Assembly (NCBI GenBank): GCA_003565295.1
Contig: PXCO01000325.1
Span: forward strand, 1 to 37,351
DNA from: Cyclobacteriaceae bacterium
GTDB lineage: Bacteria; Bacteroidota; Bacteroidia; Cytophagales; Cyclobacteriaceae
Direction of reading: 5' to 3'
DNA: 37,351 nt
Part shown: piece after piece, positions 34,191 to 37,351 of the stretch
How positions within the stretch are numbered: position 1 is the stretch's first letter
Layout: each line of letters begins with the position of its first letter
Notes under the pieces: generated by a model
The model's input: the letters and a program-made list of their open reading frames with translations, nothing else
What the model was told of the DNA's origin: nothing
Database searches by the model: none
Translations under genes and position numbers: made by a program

Positions 34191-34964
34191 ATGAACGAGA
34201 TTTTAGTTATTGTAAAAAAAATCGGCATCCACCTACTGGCAATAGCAGGTATACTTCTGGTATTGCTAATTCTGTTTTTTAATTTCTATTTACCCAGCTA
34301 CACCAACCATGGGGAGTCGGTATCCGTGCCGGACTTGGAAGGATACCATTATGAGGAGTTGGAGGCCTTTCTCAAGTCCAGGGACCTTCGGCTGGAAATT
34401 ACACCGGACAGTGGATACGTGGCCGAGGAAAAGCCCCTTCACGTACTGAAGCAAAACCCCAGGCCGGGAACCAAGGTGAAGCAGAACCGGAAAATTTATG
34501 TAACGCTTAACGCGCAAAACGCGCCGTTGATCTCTATGCCCAACTTGGTGAACACCCCCCTGAAAAATGCCCAGGAAATACTTTTCAACCATGGTTTGGT
34601 AAGGGGAGACATTTCCTACGTGCCGGATATTGGGATGAATGTGGTGCTAGAGCAAAAGTACAGGGGAAGGGACATCCGTGAGGGGTTCGAAATCCCTAAA
34701 GGTTCCCAGATCGACCTGGTGGTAGGGGACGGCCTTGGCAATCAGCGGCTTGAAATGCCCAATCTGATAGGGATGGACGATATTGAAGCGGAATTCCTGA
34801 TTTTGGGATCCGGCCTTAGAATGGGCAACCTGAATTATGTGAAAACCGATACTGTACCCAAGGGAACGGTGATCAAGCAATTGCCCCCGTCCGGGGTGGA
34901 TGCCACCACAGGTGAAAGAGTGGATATTTGGGTGTCCGAATTGGAAGAAGAATTGGAGCTATAG
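34191..34964 (+). CDS. Membrane-anchored PASTA-repeat protein
   Basis: A 257-residue protein with one N-terminal membrane segment (about 10-33, HLLAIAGILLVLLILFFNFY) and three PASTA domains facing the periplasm: about 44-108 (VPDLEGYHYEELEAFL), 113-181 (MPNLVNTPLKNAQEIL) and 187-251 (MPNLIGMDDIEAEFLI). PASTA repeats bind peptidoglycan or its precursors in other bacteria. There is no kinase or penicillin-binding domain, so this is a stand-alone receptor or scaffold. The start at 34191 puts the membrane segment at the N-terminus and lies just after a -7 box; the longer frame from 34104 adds 29 unrelated residues. The T9SS cargo gene follows 4 bp later and is probably co-transcribed. Confidence 0.9.
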   Translation: MNEILVIVKKIGIHLLAIAGILLVLLILFFNFYLPSYTNHGESVSVPDLEGYHYEELEAFLKSRDLRLEITPDSGYVAEEKPLHVLKQNPRPGTKVKQNRKIYVTLNAQNAPLISMPNLVNTPLKNAQEILFNHGLVRGDISYVPDIGMNVVLEQKYRGRDIREGFEIPKGSQIDLVVGDGLGNQRLEMPNLIGMDDIEAEFLILGSGLRMGNLNYVKTDTVPKGTVIKQLPPSGVDATTGERVDIWVSELEEELEL

Positions 34965-34968
34965 TATC

Positions 34969-36840
34969 ATGCTTTTTAACAGAAATTGGGGAGTTTTGGG
35001 TTTTAGTATAGTAGGAATACTGTACTGCCTTAGCGCCAATGCCCAATTTCAGCAACTCCCCACCCCTAGGCCTGCTACCCATTCAAACGATAGAGACACG
35101 GAAAGAGGTACTACCCTCCATATGCGTTTGCTAGATGATCGGCTTACCTTGCCCTTTTGGGATGACTTTAGCAGTGGGCTAATAAGGGAAGACCTATGGG
35201 AAAGCAGAGGGGTACTGGCTTCCATGACCCTTGGGATCAATCCTCCTTCCATCGGAGTATGCTACCTGGATGGGGTGGACGAAAAGGGAGAGGCTTATTC
35301 CAGGGAACTCCTGGAAAATGGGGAAGGTGACAGATTAACCTCCATGCCCATTGACCTCTCAGGCCTATCCGGGGATGAAGCAGGCACAGTTTTTTTGAGT
35401 TTTTTCTGGCAAGCTGCGGGAAGGGGGGAAATGCCCGACAACAACGATCAATTGGAACTTCATTTTATGAATGAGGAAGGAGAATGGGAGATGGTATGGC
35501 AGGTAATAGGTGGTGACGAAGAGGTAACCACTGACTTCACACAAGAGATCATTCAGGTTAGTGAGGAGTTCCATCATGAGCAGTTTCGTTTTCGTTTCAT
35601 GCATATTGGGAGGCTTTCGGGCCCTTTTGATACCTGGGTGCTGGATTACATTTACCTGGATAAGAACAGGAATTCATCAGACCTCTTCTACGAAGACCGT
35701 ACCCTAACACAGCTTCCTTCCAGCCCCTTTGGCAAGTATGGCGCTGTGCCCCTTTTTGAGTTAAGCCGCAAAGCAGAGGAATATCTTGGTCCCATCACAG
35801 GTCAATTTAAAAATCTCAGCAATCGGTTCAGGGCTATGGAGTTTACCGTTCAATTGAGAAATTTACAGACCGGGGCATTGATTCAAAACCTAAATGTCAA
35901 CACCCCACTTAACCCGGTTCCACAAGCTGGAGAGCGGAGGTCATTTGAGAGTTTGACTTTACAGGAGGATATTGAGTGGGAAGAGGAAGATCCCTTTGAC
36001 CTGGAGGCACTGATGTATTTGAGTACCGGGGACAGGTATAAGGTGGAAAGCATCAATGGAAGGGACACGGTTTTTAATTTTAGCATGGATTACAAGGTGA
36101 ATGACACCGTGAGGTTTGTGATGCCAGTGAGGGATTTCCTGGCCTATGACAATGGTTCGGTAGATTATTCCGCAGGCATCAATCAACGTTCAGGCATGTT
36201 AGCGCTGCGTTATGAAATAGCAACCCCTGTTTATATTAAAGGGATCAGCATCAATTTCACCAATTTTATGCAAAGGGGCCGGTCCATAGAATTGATGGTA
36301 TGGGACAGCCTTGGCCAAGACCCCGTTTATAGAAGGGAAGTGCTTATCCCTGAAGTGGAGGATATCGCAGAATTTGCCTACTTCTCTTTGGGTTCCAATA
36401 TTCGGGTATCAGGACGCTTTTATATAGGGTTCATGCAGTTTACCAATGACTTTATCTATGTGGGCCTGGACAAATCCTCTGATTCCGGTGAGGATATATT
36501 CTACAATGTTTCGGGTGCCTGGCAGCAAAACGATGAAGTGAGTGGAAACCTAATGATGAGACCCCATCTTTCCATAAACGAGGTGGTGGAGGAGCCAGAG
36601 GAAGAATTGGAGGAAGAGGTGAGGGCCTTTCCCAATCCCGTGGTGGATCGCTTATACTTGGAGGCCAGTGAATTAGATGAGCTTGGGGTCTATGATTTTC
36701 AGGGCAGAAGGATAGAGGCCAGGATAGAGGATTATGAAAAAGGAAAGATCATTCATTTTGAGGACAGGCAAAAAGGCATATATTTGATCCGATATAGGAG
36801 AAAAGACAAAGTAAGATCCGTAAGAATATTAGTGAAATAA
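34969..36840 (+). CDS. T9SS-secreted protein of unknown function
   Basis: A 623-residue protein with a signal peptide (VLGFSIVGILYCLSANAQ) and a T9SS type A C-terminal sorting domain from about 548 (VRAFPNPVVDRLYLEAS ending SVRILVK). Just after the signal peptide it has the PFWDDFSSG-type opening common to large Bacteroidota secreted proteins with jelly-roll or carbohydrate-binding-like modules. The rest is beta-rich and I recognise no catalytic motif. The start at 34969 begins the signal peptide and leaves 4 bp after the PASTA gene, indicating an operon. It is probably a surface structural or binding protein. Confidence 0.85.
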   Translation: MLFNRNWGVLGFSIVGILYCLSANAQFQQLPTPRPATHSNDRDTERGTTLHMRLLDDRLTLPFWDDFSSGLIREDLWESRGVLASMTLGINPPSIGVCYLDGVDEKGEAYSRELLENGEGDRLTSMPIDLSGLSGDEAGTVFLSFFWQAAGRGEMPDNNDQLELHFMNEEGEWEMVWQVIGGDEEVTTDFTQEIIQVSEEFHHEQFRFRFMHIGRLSGPFDTWVLDYIYLDKNRNSSDLFYEDRTLTQLPSSPFGKYGAVPLFELSRKAEEYLGPITGQFKNLSNRFRAMEFTVQLRNLQTGALIQNLNVNTPLNPVPQAGERRSFESLTLQEDIEWEEEDPFDLEALMYLSTGDRYKVESINGRDTVFNFSMDYKVNDTVRFVMPVRDFLAYDNGSVDYSAGINQRSGMLALRYEIATPVYIKGISINFTNFMQRGRSIELMVWDSLGQDPVYRREVLIPEVEDIAEFAYFSLGSNIRVSGRFYIGFMQFTNDFIYVGLDKSSDSGEDIFYNVSGAWQQNDEVSGNLMMRPHLSINEVVEEPEEELEEEVRAFPNPVVDRLYLEASELDELGVYDFQGRRIEARIEDYEKGKIIHFEDRQKGIYLIRYRRKDKVRSVRILVK

Positions 36841-36847
36841 TTTGACA

Positions 36848-37159
36848 ATGGAAGATATTACCGTAAACGAACTAAAGGAAAGACTCGACAAACAGGAGAA
36901 GTTTGTGTTTATAGATGTAAGGGAAGAATATGAGTATGAGGACGATAACCTTGATGCTTGGAACATCCCCTTAGCAGAGGTTCCTGAAAAGCTCAGTGAG
37001 CTGGAGACCTACAAGGATGAAGAAATCGTAATCCATTGTAGATCAGGAGCAAGGAGTGGAAATGCCAAGCAATTTTTGGAAAGCAAGGGATTTACTAAAG
37101 TTCGAAATGTGCTAGGGGGTATTTTGGCCTACCGAGCCCTGGAAGAGGAGGAAGATTAA
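36848..37159 (+). CDS. Rhodanese-domain sulfurtransferase-like protein
   Basis: A 103-residue single rhodanese domain with the active-site loop HCRSGARS, catalytic Cys64 (position counted from the ATG at 36848), and the family opening FIDVREEYEYEDDNL with IPLAEVPE. The loop length fits sulfurtransferases that carry a persulfide on Cys64. It has no signal peptide and is cytoplasmic. The ATG at 36848 is preferred to the TTG at 36842. It lies 7 bp after the T9SS cargo gene but its role is unlikely to be related. The remaining 192 bases of the window after it show nothing recognisable. Confidence 0.93.
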   Translation: MEDITVNELKERLDKQEKFVFIDVREEYEYEDDNLDAWNIPLAEVPEKLSELETYKDEEIVIHCRSGARSGNAKQFLESKGFTKVRNVLGGILAYRALEEEED

Positions 37160-37351
37160 TATTCCTTACCCTATGTCCAGACGGCATCAGGTTTTGCCCG
37201 AGTAGGTGTAAAGTATAGAGATTAGGTTTAACTGAGTAATTAGCAGGGTTCAGGCCAGTCGAGATATATCCGTTGAATGCTTTTGCTTTTGTCAAATTAC
37301 CTTCTGATCATGGGTCATGGGTGCCTCAGTGACGATCATCAAATAATTCTT

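Noticed and set aside
1-37351. tRNA, rRNA or intact mobile element
   Set aside because: No cloverleaf-like gene, rRNA segment, integrase or transposase frame was recognised on either strand; only small dispersed repeats are present.

Overview
The window looks like a chromosomal segment of a Bacteroidota bacterium, most likely order Cytophagales and plausibly Cyclobacteriaceae. The grounds are two secreted proteins with type IX secretion (T9SS) C-terminal sorting domains, a cytophagalysin-type M43 metalloprotease, a TonB receptor, many Bacteroidota-style lipoproteins, weak or absent Shine-Dalgarno sequences, and several TAnnTTTG boxes of the Bacteroidota primary sigma factor type. No rRNA, tRNA, CRISPR array, integrase or intact transposase was seen.

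Layout. (1) 37-2059: a TetR-type regulator translationally coupled to an ABC1/UbiB-type kinase, with a perfect palindrome upstream that could be an operator. (2) 2150-6020, minus strand: a tight four-gene operon of an ECF S-component-like membrane protein, a PRPP-dependent phosphoribosyltransferase, a TonB receptor and a Tat-exported aldo/keto reductase, which reads like an uptake-and-salvage cassette for an unidentified small molecule. (3) 6214-8289: a TPR-sensor histidine kinase. (4) 8290-9063: a decayed gap with REP-like palindromes and a short gene relic. (5) 9064-12893: a Sde182-like hydrolase, a TIM-barrel glycoside hydrolase-like lipoprotein, a small gene broken by one stop codon, and an unknown lipoprotein. 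(6) 12954-14036: a Dabb-domain lipoprotein and a single-domain response regulator.

(7) 14022-23389 is the most suggestive part. A secreted GH3 / beta-lactamase-fold fusion (a NagZ plus AmiE arrangement) diverges from an operon of a sugar-porter MFS permease, a GlcNAc 2-epimerase-type enzyme, a GHL10 (DigH/YddW-related) glycosidase, a Tat-exported FAD oxidoreductase and a broken DUF4127 gene. Together they suggest scavenging of peptidoglycan or other amino-sugar glycans, possibly with an oxidative step outside the cytoplasm. The DUF4127 gene carries an in-frame TGA and appears to lack its middle.

(8) 23447-29455, minus strand: a secreted endonuclease/exonuclease/phosphatase-family protein, then SurE, an unknown secreted protein, RibBA and DNA primase. 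(9) 29662-37159, plus strand: an Mrp-type ATPase without the usual C-terminal CxxC, a NifU C-terminal-type protein, the M43 protease, a three-PASTA membrane protein, a T9SS cargo protein and a rhodanese. Regions 8 and 9 are mostly housekeeping; regions 4, 5 and 7 contain the accessory and decaying genes.

Start codons were moved inward from the longest open frame wherever a signal peptide, Tat motif, ATG-versus-TTG choice or promoter position argued for it; each case is noted.
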